DNA from: Glaciozyma antarctica PI12
Taxonomy: Eukaryota > Basidiomycota > Microbotryomycetes > Kriegeriales > Camptobasidiaceae
Assembly: GCA_002917775.1 (NCBI GenBank)
Contig: KZ627161.1
Span: 1,360,467 to 1,424,466, forward strand
Direction: 5' to 3'
Length of the DNA: 64,000 nt
Shown: one piece after another, positions 23,720-35,279 of the stretch
How positions within the stretch are numbered: position 1 is the stretch's first letter
Layout of the letters: each line of letters opens with the position of its first letter
Translations under genes and position numbers: made by a program
Notes under the pieces: model-generated
The model's database searches: none
What the model saw: the letters and a program-made list of their open reading frames with translations, nothing else
Told to the model about the DNA's origin: nothing

Positions 23720-24110
23720 ACCATCCCAGTATCTCTTATGCACACCCCTCCTCTCCCCGTATTGTTTTACTTTGTTCCCTCTCGTCTCTTATCGTTCTGC
23801 ACCACCCCCCGAGGCTCTCCTCACCCCCTTCGCTAGCATTTCTCTCGCTTTTGCCTCGACTCCTTGCTGGTCAGGGAGTCGGCTTCTTATACACTTATGC
23901 AATACGCTCTAGTATCTCTCCAGGCCATACAAACAAGGATGAGAAAGTCCCAAGCCCGTGAGAACCCCCTCTCGTCAGCGCAGCTTGCGCGGGTTCGGCA
24001 GCTCTTCGTCCTCCACTTCTCCTCACCGTCCTTTGCCGATTCCTAGGCAGACCCAAACTCCAATTCAACTCGACTACCGCCCAGTCACTCAGCTATCGAC
24101 GAAACACCCG
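23720..24110 (+). promoter_or_regulatory. Promoter/leader region upstream of the Rab5 gene
   Basis: 391 bp between the phosphatase stop and the Rab5 ATG at 24111. It is rich in CT stretches near 23750-23850. No coding sequence or specific site was recognised. Confidence 0.35.
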
Positions 24111-25354
24111 ATGAATCCTCCCACCTCGTCCCCGCCCTCCTCTCAGAGCGCTCGTCCAGTGCAAGTCAAGCTGGTGCTCCTGGGTACGTCTCCGTCTCTC
24201 CTGCCTCTTGCAAGAGGCTTTAGGGAACTGGCAGAGAACTAGAAGGGCGGTAGCTAACTTTCTGGGTGGCGCAGGAGAGTCTGCCGTGGGCAAATCGTCC
24301 GTCGTGCTCCGGTTCTGCCAGAACGACTTTCAGGCCAACAAGGAGCCTACGATCGGTGCGTCGTTCCTCCTGAGCACCCTGGTGATCTCTACTGACGAGC
24401 CCTCGTGCGCACTGTGCAGGAGCTGCCTTCCTTACCCAGCGCTGTCGATTGGGTGCGTGGCGCAGGCCGAGGGTTGGGAATCGACGAGGAGGGACGCTGA
24501 TGGGTTGCGTCGTGCAGAGGACAAGGTTATCAAGTTCGAGATCTGGGATACGGCAGGACAGGAGCGGTTCAGGAGTTTGTCGCCCATGTACTACCGAAAC
24601 GCTCAGGCGGCGGTCGTGAGCACCCTTCGCAGTTGCTCCCTCTACGTTGCGCTAACGTTTTGCTACCAACTCAGGTCGTCTACGACGTGACCAAGGCGGC
24701 TTCTCTCGAGCAGGCCAAGACCTGGGTCAAGGAGTTGCAGCGACAGGCGAACCCCAAGTACGTCTCTCGCGCCCTGGTCAACCGCTCGCCCCACTCATCT
24801 TTCCTCCCACAGCATCGTCATCGCTCTAGCCGGTAACAAGGTCGACCTCGTACGCGCCTCGTCCGACTCGGAGCCCTCGACCCCGCCCGCCACCGACGAC
24901 GAAGCGGACGATGCGACGGCTACGCCTGAGGGAGAAGCCGAGGCGGCCGAGGAGGAGGAGAACGCTGGACCGAGTGAGAGTAGGAGGGAGGTGCCGAGGG
25001 AGGAGGCGGAGGCGTATGCGAAAGAGAGTGGGCTGCTGTTCTTCGAGACGAGCGCCAAGACGGGCGAGGGAGTCGTCGAGGTCTTCACTGAGATCGGTAC
25101 GTTGGTCCTTTCGCTCTCTTTTTATCCCCACCCTGCCGCTCTCGACACTTGTTCGTTGTTGCACGTTCGTTCGCTGACCTTGACTCCCCTTCGCAGCGAA
25201 GAAGATCCCCCTCGACCACATCCTTGCGTCGACCCGAGCTCCCGGCGGCGCTGCTGGACGTGGTGCTGGACGTGGAGGAGCCGCAGCTGGAGGTAGATCG
25301 CGCGTGGATTTGAACGACGCGGAGGGAGCGAAGACGGACGCGTGTGCGTGCTAG
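24111..25354 (+). CDS. VPS21: Rab5-family GTPase (Vps21/Ypt5) with acidic insert
   Basis: Early-endosome Rab GTPase controlling endocytic fusion. Exons splice to [20 protein letters not shown] (P-loop GESAVGKS), [20 protein letters not shown] (Rab5-type effector loop), [20 protein letters not shown] (switch II), [20 protein letters not shown] and GNKVDL with [11 protein letters not shown]. The C-terminus ends C-A-C before the stop at 25352-25354, a CxC-type geranylgeranylation site. Between GNKVDLV and the helix [15 protein letters not shown] lies an insert of about 45 residues rich in Asp, Glu, Ser and Ala (about 24853-24985). Human Rab5 has no insert of this size there. The Gly-rich tail [13 protein letters not shown] precedes the prenylation site. 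Family assignment is confident; the insert's role is unknown. Confidence 0.93.
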
Positions 25355-25759
25355 AGTGCGGGGAGACGACTACCTCTCGATGGACTCCCCCTCTTATTAC
25401 TTTTTGTCATTTCTGTGTACAAGGCGTTCGTTGTTCTCAATTGTTCATTCCAGTTTGCTTTCCAGCGTGTGCATCGCATCGAGAGAAGCGTTCCCATTGA
25501 GCTGAGCTCTGCGAGAGCGAGCACTTGGCGAAATTGAATCGAGGTCTCCCCTCCTCGACGCGCGCCGTTCTTCCTCACACCCTCGACCAAGCTCACGATG
25601 GCAGCACAAACAAGATACAGGCAAGGTGAGTAGGTTCCCTCGACCGGACTCTCCACCTTTAGCGCGAGCCACGCCCAGCGCGCAGGCGAGAGGTCCGTGG
25701 TTAGCGCTGGGCTCCTCGCCACCCTTCGTTCTTCTCTACCTGGCCTGGACGACCGTACC
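25355..25759 (+). promoter_or_regulatory. Promoter/leader region upstream of PAL1
   Basis: 405 bp between the Rab5 stop and the PAL1 ATG at 25760. Open stretches on the minus strand show no recognised family. A GTGAG...CGCAG pair at 25627-25683 could mark a leader intron, but this is speculative. Confidence 0.35.
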
Positions 25760-27541
25760 ATGATGGCAGACAAATCTCTCAAGCGACACAAGTCACTGAC
25801 TCTCCTCTCCCTCCTTCGTCGCCCTTCCTTCAATCGTCCCGCTCCCGCCAACGCTCCAACAGACGCCTCCCCTTTCGGAGACCACGCAGACGCCGCGCCC
25901 ACGCGCCAGCCCTACCAGACCTCTCGTACCCGGTCCTCCAACAACATGCGCGAAGCCCTGCAGGACGTCGTCGTGAGTCCCTGCTTCCCGGACGCGGCGG
26001 GGACGCTAGCTGATTCCGACCGTTGCGCGTGTGTTCCTCAGACGATTCGAGCTGTCGACCCCTCGACGTCTAAGCGCTCCGATACGAACAACTCTCACGG
26101 GGATGCGTACGGTGCTACGAACGACATCCTCAGCGCGTATGACGACCCCGCTCCCCCGCCCCCACCGAAGCAGCGCGAGCCGCGCTCGAGCTCCAACCCC
26201 AAGGGCAGGAGTCCGCAGGCGGGAAGGCACGGCGACAAGAAGGTGGCAGGCACCAAGAAGCCTGATGTGCCGTTTGACGTGATCGACCGCCTCGATATCT
26301 CTGGACTGTACGGTGGAGGAGGTGGGTCGCGCGCGTCTGGCTTCGCTCGGGTCGGGGAGCTGATTCCGTCTTCGCAGCTTTCCACCGCCACGATGGACCG
26401 TACGCTGCTGCCACGGCGTCGCGCAACAAGGGTCCGCAAGCTCCTATGGCCGCATTCGACCCCTCCGCCCTCGCCCCTCCCGCACCGGCACGCGCCCCTC
26501 GCAGCTCGTCGAACCTCTCCGCACGCGCAGCAGCAACTCTCGCCGCGATGGACAGCGAGGAGATGGGAATGCGTGATGGACCGTACGGTGCGGTATCGCA
26601 GGCGGGATCGGGGAGGCCCAAGTTGGGGAGGAGGGCGAGCGATAGCTCGATCACGATGGGATTCCCGACGGGTGCGAAGGGCAAGGGTCAGCAACTGATT
26701 GAGATTTACGGCGTTCGGTGGGTTGGCTTCGATCAAATGGTATGAGTGAGCTTAGGCTGACGCGCGGTCGTGCAGGGACAACGAAGCGTGGGAGGACTTT
26801 GGGACGAGCAAGTACACGGGAGATACGGGCAGCTTTGCGTCGTCAAGGGAGAGCATCGTTCCTGCCGGTGTGAGCAAGGCCGACCGAGCGGACCGCGCGC
26901 AATCCATTTGGGACATCGAGGTGCGCTCCTTCCTCCCGAACCTCTCTTCCTGCGACGAGAAGAGCTAACTCGTTTTCTGTTGGCAGGCGACTCTCAAAGC
27001 TGGAAAGCCCGTCGGCCAAGCTCTCCCTCCCATGCCCGCCCTCCCCGACTACTTCAGCAGCAACAGCGGTCTCTCGCCCGGCGACAAGCCCAAGCGCTCC
27101 AAGTCGCTCGTCCAGCGCTTCCGCTCCGGTCGTCGCAACCCCAACAACCCGATGGACGACAACAACAACGACGGCTCGGCTCCTCCGTCACCATCTCACG
27201 AGATCACGAACGAGCCGCCCCTCAGCGTCGTTCGCGACGAGAACGCGCGGTTCAACGCCTCTCCTCGACGCCCGCACGGAGACGAATTCCTACCGTCGGC
27301 TTCAACAGGCGTTCGCTTCACCGAGGGCGAAGCTGCGACGTCGCCTACTGGTCGCTCGAACGCGAGAAACGGCGCAGGACCACCACCGGCTGGGTCGGCG
27401 AGGTTTGGAGGAGGAGGGCCGCTCGAGGGATCGAGGAGTACGGGGCAGGAGGGAGGCGAGGCGCCGGTGGTCAAGTCGAACGCGCCGCAGCGGAGGCCTA
27501 GCGTTATGCAGAGGCTGTTTTCGTCAGGGAAGACCAAGTGA
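25760..27541 (+). CDS. PAL1: Pal1-family cell morphology protein
   Basis: Pal1 proteins are membrane-associated factors for polarised growth and endocytic patch assembly. The ATG at 25760 gives MMADKSLKRHKSLTLLSLLR. The signature is DVPFDVIDRLDISGLYGGG, then after an intron HRHDGPYAAATASRNKGPQA and PMAAFDPSALAPPAPA. That is the D-x-I-D-x-L-D...G-x-(F/Y)...F-H-x-D-G-P pattern of the family. RDNEAWEDFGTSKYTGDTGS and RAQSIWDIEATLKAGKP follow. The C-terminus is Ser/Arg/Pro-rich and ends SVMQRLFSSGKTK. Five exons use GTGAGT/GTGGGT/GTGCGC donors and GCTGA(C/T) or GCTAAC branch sites. All exons stay open, so this gene is intact, in contrast to neighbours. Confidence 0.9.
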
Positions 27542-27970
27542 GGAGGGAGCGAGGTGGGCGAGGAGGAGCTGGATCTCTTTTATTCGAACGTTGGACCTGT
27601 GTACCGGACACTCCCTTTTTTTCTCCTCTTGTTTAGCTTCGGACGTACATAGAACCCTTTGTGCTTTTCAACGTGGGCTGGACGAGACGTGGCGGGAGAG
27701 AAAAGCAAAGACGCGCAGAGATTGGCAGAGAGACACTCCGTTCGTTTAGCACACGCGCCCTCGTTCTTCCCTTTGTCCCTAGTCTCCTCTTCTTGCCGGC
27801 TTAGATCAAGCAAGACGGGAAGAGGAGCCTGAGCGTTCGGTGAGCCATCAAACGACTCGCCCTAGCTGCCTGGCAGCCCGCCCACGCTCAGGCCCCTCTC
27901 GGCTCCTGGGCCTTCCTTTGCGGCGGTTCTCCCTCTCCCCCAACCGCCGCCCGTCGAGGGCCTCTACAGC
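27542..27970 (+). promoter_or_regulatory. Promoter/leader region upstream of the CNH-domain gene
   Basis: 429 bp between the PAL1 stop and the ATG at 27971. No recognisable coding sequence; a Pro/Arg-encoding open frame crosses it but is antisense-like compositional shadow. Confidence 0.35.
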
Positions 27971-30900
27971 ATGCTTCCTTCTACGAACAGGGAGTCGTCC
28001 GGGAGCAGCACCTCAAGAGCAAGCAACGGACGCCTCACCCCCGGCCGCCCCCTCTCCATCTCCGTACCTCCTGCGTCACCCTTCAATCCCTCCTCCGCCT
28101 CCCGACCGCCCTCCAGCTTTGTGGCGCAGCACTGGGGTGACACCGCGAGTCACTCTAGCGGCAGTGAGGAGGAGCACGAGCTGGGGCAGCACGAGGAGGG
28201 GGACTCTGCGAGCGCGTGGGAGGATGAGGGCGAGGAGGAAGGGAGCGAGCACGTCGAGAGGGAGGGACTGCTGGCCGAGATCCTCCGGTCGGAGAGGCTG
28301 CACTTCTCTCCTGGCGACGAGGACGACGAGGACGGCGACACGACGGAAGCTCCGACGACGCCGGCGCCTACTTCCTCCTTCCCTCCTCCGATACCGTACG
28401 ATGGTGTCGTGGAGACGACGATCCCGAGTAACTCGCCTTCTTTGTCCGACGAGGGGATGTCGATTGGGCCGAGTGGTCTCTCGCAAGCGGAGCGACTGCG
28501 GCTGGCAGAGGCTGAGGAGGATGCGGAGAGGTGGGAGGGAAGGGAGATGCAGCTCGAGGAGGAGAGATGGAAGTGTCAAAGCCAGGACGCGATGCCGACG
28601 CAGGACGAAGACGGAACGCGAGCCGAGCAGCTTCCCTTCGCAGCATTCCAGGAGTCGCCACCCACACTTGCCGCTGCCGACGCCGACGACGAGGACCTCA
28701 CCTACCGCCTCGACTGCAACCTTCCTCCCCCTCCCCTCGACTCTCGGCCCGAGACGCCGGCGGCGGCTTCGACCCACTCTCCTCGAACCTCGACCACCAT
28801 TTCGTCCTCCTCCTCCTCCAATGCGTCGACTCTCAGCCTACCCACCGAACCCCCCGTCGACCTTACTCTCCCCAATCTTTCAATTCGGGAGGGAGGAACG
28901 TTCATGAGCGTTGCAAGTGGGCCACTGGCGCATTTGGCTTCGGAGGGCGGCTCTGCGAGAAGCCAGGTGCGTTGCTCCTTCTTGTACCTCGGCTTAGTTT
29001 GCAGGCGCTGACTATTCATGATCTGAAGACGCGAGGATCTCTCTCTTTCTTCTCCAGCATCCTCGGCCGCGCCGTAGGACATCGCCCGCCCAACCTCCCC
29101 TCCGCGAACAGCTCAACCGCCTCTCTCGCCTCGCCTAGTCGATCGCCCAGCGCTCCCAACGGATTTAGCTATCCATCCGTCGCCGCAGTTATTCGAAACG
29201 GCGCGCACGCTCGCTCCTCGAGCCTCACAAGCCCGGATCTCAGCATCTCGGCGTTCAACCAATCGAGGTCGTTGCTGAATAGCCCATCGGCCTGGAACGG
29301 ACCAGGAGCACGCGTCGCTGGTCCTGTGGGAGGAGGGCGAACGTCGGGACTGCTGCGGTCCGCTTCTCTAAGGGCGCCAGGAAGCCCAGCGATCAGCTCT
29401 GCACCGCCATCCCCTACCCCCTCCTCACCCCTCAGAACTTCGCCAACCACAACCCGAGCTCGAACGACGCCCGAGCCTTCACGCACGACTGCCTCCACCG
29501 CACCTCCTCCGCCGCCTCCCAGTCTCCCGCCCCAAAGCCTAGGATCCATCGGCCTCGGCCTAGTCCCACTCACCGCCTCGCTCTCCCTCTCTCGGAATTC
29601 GCAGCCGCTGTGCGGTGCTTTGCTCGACGGAAAATACATCCTCATTGGTTCGTCCTCTTTATCGCATCGCTTCGACTCGAGCTGATCGCTCTTTAATCAG
29701 GAACGACGGGCGGGCTCGACTTCCTGCCGATTCCCTTTCCCGGCTGCCTCCCTATGCGGAACCACGGCAAAAAAGAGGCGAGAGACGCGCAAGCCCATCT
29801 CCCTCATCAAGCGTACCCGCTTCAAGCAGCTTGCTGTGCTCAGCGAGCGAAGCAACATCCTTCTCGCCATCGCAGGCCGCAACGACCACATTCGAGGTGC
29901 GCTCTGCTTCCATGTTTCGTTCGGCAGATCCTAACCCCTTTTCCTTGACAGTGTACGCTCTGGACGGCATTCGTGCGATGATCGAGCGCAAGATGGCCGA
30001 GCTCGACGTTCGCGACGGCTACCCCGTCAATCCCGACAGCTCATCCAGCTCATTCCTCCCCACCTCGACTCAAAAGGGAAAGGACGAGCAGTTCCTCCTC
30101 CTCCTCCTCTCTCAACGACCCCTCCTCGCCACTCAACTTTTCCTCCCCAGCCTGCACCTTCCTCCGCAGCATCGCAGCCATCAACGTCCTCCTCGCCGTT
30201 GCACTTTCCGGGCCTCTCCCCGCCGCCGGACTACGCGCTCACCCCACCCTCTCCTCCTCGCCAGCCCTCTTCGTCGACAACGTCTCCCGCAACGTCGCAC
30301 AACTCCTTCCTCCCTCCGAAATCTCCCATCCGACCTTTGTCACGCACCACCGGCTCATCGGGCTCAACCGTTCGAGGCATTCCAACCAACCCTCACGCTT
30401 CGCCCTCCAGATCGCCACTCTCTACCAGCCCTCGCTCCATTCGACGTCAGAAGTCGCGAGACTTTGTTGCCGTGAGACGCTCCACAACAGCGAGCATTGC
30501 GAAGCGCAAGTCTCGCGCCGACTTGCGGGGCGACAGCGGCAGCGCGAGCGGTAGCCGGAGTCAGCGGTCGAGCGTTTACTCAGGCGACGAGCGACCTTTA
30601 CCGCCGCCTCCCGCCCCGCCTCTCCCCGTCTCTCCCAGCGACAGAGCCCCCACCCTTACCGCGGCCGTCGAGGAAGAGGGAGACGACGGCGACTTTCTTT
30701 CGCCTTCGACGCGGCATGCGCAGCGGCGGACGTCAACGGCGTCGACTGGCGAGTCGGGATGGACGACCGATCGTTCGCAGACGCCTCTCATCTTGAAACC
30801 TCTTCCTCGAGCCGAACCACGACCTGCTGCCCCGTCGCCGGAACGGGGAGGACAGTCGGCTGCGATGGAGCTGGCCGAGGTCTTGCGTTCGAGTGGACCT

Positions 30901-33829
30901 GGACTATCGCTTTCGTCTCCTGCCTGCGAGGATGCGACCTCGGTGGAGACGGCGCCCAGAAGAATCGAAGGAGCGCCTACCGGTGATCGGCCCCTCGAAG
31001 GTGGACCGCGCGAACGACTTGCATCAGGACGAATTCGTCCCATCGCTAGGTCCGCGACGGCCACCAGCAGGGACGAGGATGGGTACTCGGCGACGCTCGA
31101 TCTTGCCGACTTCCTGCGAGCGGGTCCTCCAGGTCCAGCGACACCTCGCACGAACGGCGCCTCCTCAGCCACCAAGACGATTCCGCGTGAAGCGTCGCAG
31201 GCACGACTTTGTCCCGACCAACGATCCCCATCCCTCGACGTGGACGACTCCCTCCCCCAGACCTCCTCCGTCCCAGTCCGGAAGCTCGCCAGAGAAGCGT
31301 CTACAACTCGACTCCGCGCCGGCGAACAATCAACGACGCAGGAGCTCTCCGATCTTCTTCAGGACACGGGACCGTCGCCATCTTCGCCGCCCGAGAGGGA
31401 GAACCCTCGAGCGAAACGGGAGCCTCGCGAAGCAGCTCGCCCTCTCCAGCAGTCGTCCACCCTCGACCTCGCAGAGTTCTTCAGGGCGACCGGACCCAGC
31501 TCTTCATGCTCAGCTCCTTCGACACTGCGAGCGAGCGGAGCTCCTCGCGCTCGACCCACGTCGCAGTACACCACTCGGAGCATCGACGACGTCCCTTCGC
31601 CCAAATCCATCGCCTCATCTCCCCTCAGTCGCAGTAAAACCCTCAAGATGGAGCCTCGAGAAGCACGCGCCATGAACGCCTCGGACGACAGCGACGCGGA
31701 GAACGATCTTCCTGGCGCACGGCGTCAAGAAGCGACGAGTCTCGCTCAGGCCATCAGGGATGGTCCTCCTGCGGACTTTGTCGATCCAAGAGACGCTGGA
31801 ACGTCGTCGCCGACGGGCTCGCCCTGGAATCGGCACAACAAGCGCTGGACGATGAGCGGAATGGGATCGCTGTTCCTCAGTCGTCCTGCCGGACCGAGCG
31901 AAGAAGGCTCGTCCCTCCTCAATCCTCAGTCCTCATCGCAACCCGCCTTCGACGTCCCTCGCCCGCCCATGCCGCAAGACCGACCCATCAACGCGCTCGG
32001 CCGTCACGGGAAGGCAGCAGAGGAGATCTCGGTCGCGCAGCAGCCTTTGCTGGCCTCGAGGCCGCTTCCGCCGCATGACTTCAAGCTGCGACAGGACCTC
32101 CTCGAACCCGCCGAGACGCCTAGTCTCCCAGCTTCAAGCCAGCTGCCGCCCGACACTCACGCAGGAAGCGTTCGTCCATTTCCGTCGTCCGCACTGAGGC
32201 TGAACTCACAATCTTGTGTACACGCAGTCGAGCAGTCCTCTCGAATACGTCAAGCTGGCGCGTACGAAGGGAGCGCGACTCCTCCGAGCCTGCGAGACTA
32301 AAAAGCGCACCTACTTGGCGGTCCTTTGCGGAGATGAGGGCGAGCGAATCGAGCTCTTTACGGTGCGTTCTCCCATTCTCAAGCCCCCCCAACTCCTGCC
32401 GACGTGTTTGCGTGTAGGGATCTCGAAGCATCTCTCTTTCGCTCAACCGCACCTTCGTCCTTCCGGAGAACCCTCGGACCATCGAGTTCCAGCTGCAAGG
32501 GGATGACCTGGTCGACATTTGTGCGTGCTTTGTGCCGCTGCCCTCGCGAGGAAAGCTGACCCTCATCTCACACGCAGACCTTGTCTATCCCGAATCGATC
32601 TTTGCGCTCGGTGAGTCCTTCCTTGGGAACAGCGAGAAGGGTGCTTCGCTGACACCTAGTACAGAGCCTGCGACGGTTCGTGTCCGAGAAGTCGGAGTCG
32701 GCAGAGGGGAGCGTCGAGCTCGGCGGGATCGCGAACGACGAATGCAGGATATCGCGTCGATCGACGAGCACGGTCTTGCTCCACCGGAACCACCTACCGC
32801 GACGCTCCATCCCGCCGATCCTGCGCTCACGGAGGCGCCGTCAAGGCCCATCACCCCCGACAACAGCGCCGGCGACCTCGAAGGCCTCGCGATGGGGCTG
32901 GACGTCGGCTCAAGGTCTCCTTCCCCATCTTCGCCTCGCCCTCCTTCTCGAGCTGCCTCGCCTCAGCCTCCACCTGTGGGAGGATCATCCTCTCCACCTC
33001 CCCCAGTCCCTCCTCGCAACTCCGACACGTCTTCGTCGGATCAACCGCCTCCCGTCCCTCCTCGCAACAAGCACATTCTTCCGTACAGCACTTTCCAGCA
33101 ACTCCCCTTCGTTCCTCCAGTACCCTCGAGCGTTCTTTCGTCGGCGTGGATCATCCCACCTCTCTACACTGACGTCGTCGAAAGCGGAACGACGAAACCG
33201 TTCGTCTCCCCATCGACCTCGAGCAACAACCCTGCAATTACCATCACTGGCGACGCTTTCTCTCCCTCCTTCGACAACGCCGGACCACCTCAGTTCGCCT
33301 CTCAGCAACTTCCTCTCCTCTCGCCCATCTCGCTCCTCGGCGGCGCTGCTCAGCGAGCCAACGGTCCTCCAGGGCTCTTCTTCGTTTCGAAAGGCGAGTC
33401 GCACAAACTCCTCGAGCATTTCAGAAGTCTAACGACGCCTTCGCAGGTCGGAACCTGAGCGGAATCGTAACCGCCGACGGTCGGTCCGTCATCAAGAAGC
33501 CTCTCGTTTGGAGCCTCGAGAAGCCCGCCGAGTCGGAGACTCTAGACGTCTACCACCGGATCGAAGTCCTCGTCGTCGGCGGCAGCAAGACGGTCGTCGT
33601 CGGGATCGGATCGAGCGACGCGAAGGCGATCGCCGTCGGGGGAGGTACTGGCGAGGCGCCTTTCGGAGCAGCGGTGCCGGTCACTTCTCTCCCTACGTCG
33701 AAGCCGAGCGACCTGGCGGCTGTGAGGGAGGTACAGTTCCTCGGAACGCATGCGCCGTCGAACCAGCTCTTCATGAGCGAGCGGATTGGCGCTCATTTTG
33801 TGATTTACGCACTCTTTTCCAAGGGATAG
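27971..33829 (+). CDS. Very large CNH-domain protein with long disordered insertion
   Basis: CNH (citron homology) domains are beta-propellers found in Rho/Rab regulators and kinases; partner here unknown. N-terminus MLPSTNRESSGSSTSRASNG is Ser/acid-rich and disordered. The propeller starts near 29600: CGALLDGKYILIGTTGGLDF, then LIKRTRFKQLAVLSERSNIL, LAIAGRNDHIRVYALDGIRA. It is then split by about 700 disordered residues (30020-32172) and resumes after an intron with SSSPLEYVKLARTKGARLLR, TYLAVLCGDEGERIELFT, LSLNRTFVLPENPRTIEFQL. A second Pro/Ser insertion (32700-33400) is followed by ...LVWSLEKPAESETLDVYHRI and the closing EVQFLGTHAPSNQLFMSERI. Introns are small. Frame changes occur at an A6 run (29769-29774) and within a CTC-rich stretch near 30090-30160; both are bridged by homology and look like sequence errors. 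Total about 1,700 residues. Confidence 0.78.
30850..31795 (+). repeat. Five degenerate copies of a short peptide motif inside the CNH protein
   Basis: In the disordered insert five spaced segments share a pattern hydrophobic-(A/S)-(D/E/Q)-(hydrophobic)2-(R/Q)-x-x-G-P: AAMELAEVLRSSGPG (30859-30905), SATLDLADFLRAGPPG (about 31085), STTQELSDLLQDTGPSP (about 31330), SSTLDLAEFFRATGPSS (about 31455) and ATSLAQAIRDGPPAD (about 31732). The intervening sequence also repeats RL/REAS elements (REASQARL, REASTTRL, REARAM). This is seen directly in translation; the biological role is unknown. Confidence 0.8.
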
Positions 33830-33999
33830 ATTCTCCTTTCGTTTATTATACCATCTTCCCTTCTGCATACACACCCTCTGCAATCGCCTCTGCATAGCAA
33901 CTCAAACGGAAGCGATTCCGAAATTGGCGTGACCAGCGGCGCGTTCTTTCACTCAACTTCGTCTTTCTCCTCCCAGCAGGAGCTGCTCTACACTCAACG

Positions 34000-35279
34000 A
34001 TGAGCAGCAACGCGTACGAGCTCCAGCGCGCCGCACAACAGGCTAAGAACCGCTCTCTCCTCCAATCCTTTGGCCTCTCCCGCCAGGTTGCTCCTGCCGT
34101 CGGAGCAGCTCCCTCCACCTCCGCCTCTCCTCCCACCACTCCCAAGAAGCGCAAGACCGCCGCCGCGTCTCCATTCTCAACACCCGTGCGCGTTGAAGGC
34201 TCGGAAGCGGGGACGCCAGGGTCGGCGGGCTGGAGGACGAGCGCACGGATTAGGACTAGGATTGCGCGCGAGGAGCTGGGAGAGGACTTTGAGGACGATG
34301 GAGAGCTTGTGGGGGGCTTGCTGGAGGATTATGAGGATGAGTTGGAGCTGGGGGAGGACGGGGTGGGGAGGAAGAGAAAGCTGAGCTCCGGACGTCGTGC
34401 GTTCATTCCCAGTGAGGTGGCAGGGACATGAGCTGACTCGATTGCGTTGAGTGGAGGATACGAGGACGACAGTGAGCTTCCCTCAGCTTTACGCAGCCTC
34501 CTTCTTCGCGATCCTGACGTATATTTCTTGCGCAGTTGATGCGGGATACTCTCTTACCTTTACTGGGAGTGGCGGACGCGATCTTAAAGGTGGGTGACGC
34601 GTTGAATTTGCTTCCGGCGAGCGGGTCAACTGAACCTCGCACTCTTCAGGCACGAAAGCGGCTCCTAAAAACCTTCGTTCTGCTCCTCAGTCGTCGGACC
34701 AGGAATTTACCAAGGTCAACGCAGCTCTTCAGGTGAGTTTGTCGTCGTCGTGCTGCAATGTGAGCTCTGTTGACCCTCGTTTTCAGCATTCGGTCGCGAC
34801 GAAGAAGCCGGTACGCGTAATTCGTGGCTTCAAGGGCAGGAGCGCATTTGCTCCTGCAGAAGGATACCGTTACGATGGTCTGTACACGATCACAAAGGCC
34901 TGGCTCGATGTTGGTGCGTGGTGCGCTCGCTTGGGTGCTGAATCAGGCGCCAACCTTCCGCTTTTCTGGTCGCAGGTGAGTCTGGGTTCAAGGTCTGCAG
35001 GTTTGCTTTGATTCGGATGGACGGGCAACCTCGCATCCCGATCCAAGCAGGGCGCGAAGAGGAGGCCGCCCAAATCTTCGCCGTGCGTCTTCCTCTCTCC
35101 TCCTCTCTCCTCCTCTCAAGTCTCTAACGTCTTTCCCACAGGAATTTGGGAACGGTTCGCACGCGGAACCCGTTCTGACGACGCCGGCGAAGTCTGGTTC
35201 GCCCATTAAGGTCGACACGCCCAACGCCTCTCCGTCGAAACGAGGCTCCTCCTTGCGCTCGTCCCCGCTGAAGAACTAG
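34000..35279 (+). CDS. SRA-YDG domain protein (candidate methyl-cytosine reader)
   Basis: SRA domains of UHRF1 and plant SUVH proteins bind modified cytosine in DNA. The N-terminus MSSNAYELQRAAQQAKNRSL is basic/Pro-rich with KKRK at about residue 50. The SRA core is spread over small exons: GGYEDDIDAGYSLTFTGSGG, RDLKGTKAAPKNLRSAPQSS, DQEFTKVNAALQ, then KPVRVIRGFKGRSAFAPAEG, YRYDGLYTITKAWLDVG, and ESGFKVCRFALIRMDGQP. YDG and the G-G-R-D-L turn are the family hallmarks. No RING, PHD or SET domain is attached, so this is a stand-alone reader type. The tail is Ser/Lys-rich (SPSKRGSSLRSSPLKN). Intact exons, stop at 35277-35279. Whether it binds 5-methylcytosine is inference. Confidence 0.85.

Noticed and set aside
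29040-29130. Apparent frame break in the second CNH exon if the CTCCAG acceptor near 29058 is used
   Set aside because: Using the nearer acceptor after the GCTGAC branch (CTGAAG near 29030) keeps the frame open, so no error needs to be assumed here.
30576-31175. 199-codon minus-strand open frame
   Set aside because: Antisense shadow of the Ser/Arg-rich CNH insert; no conserved sequence, no splice logic.
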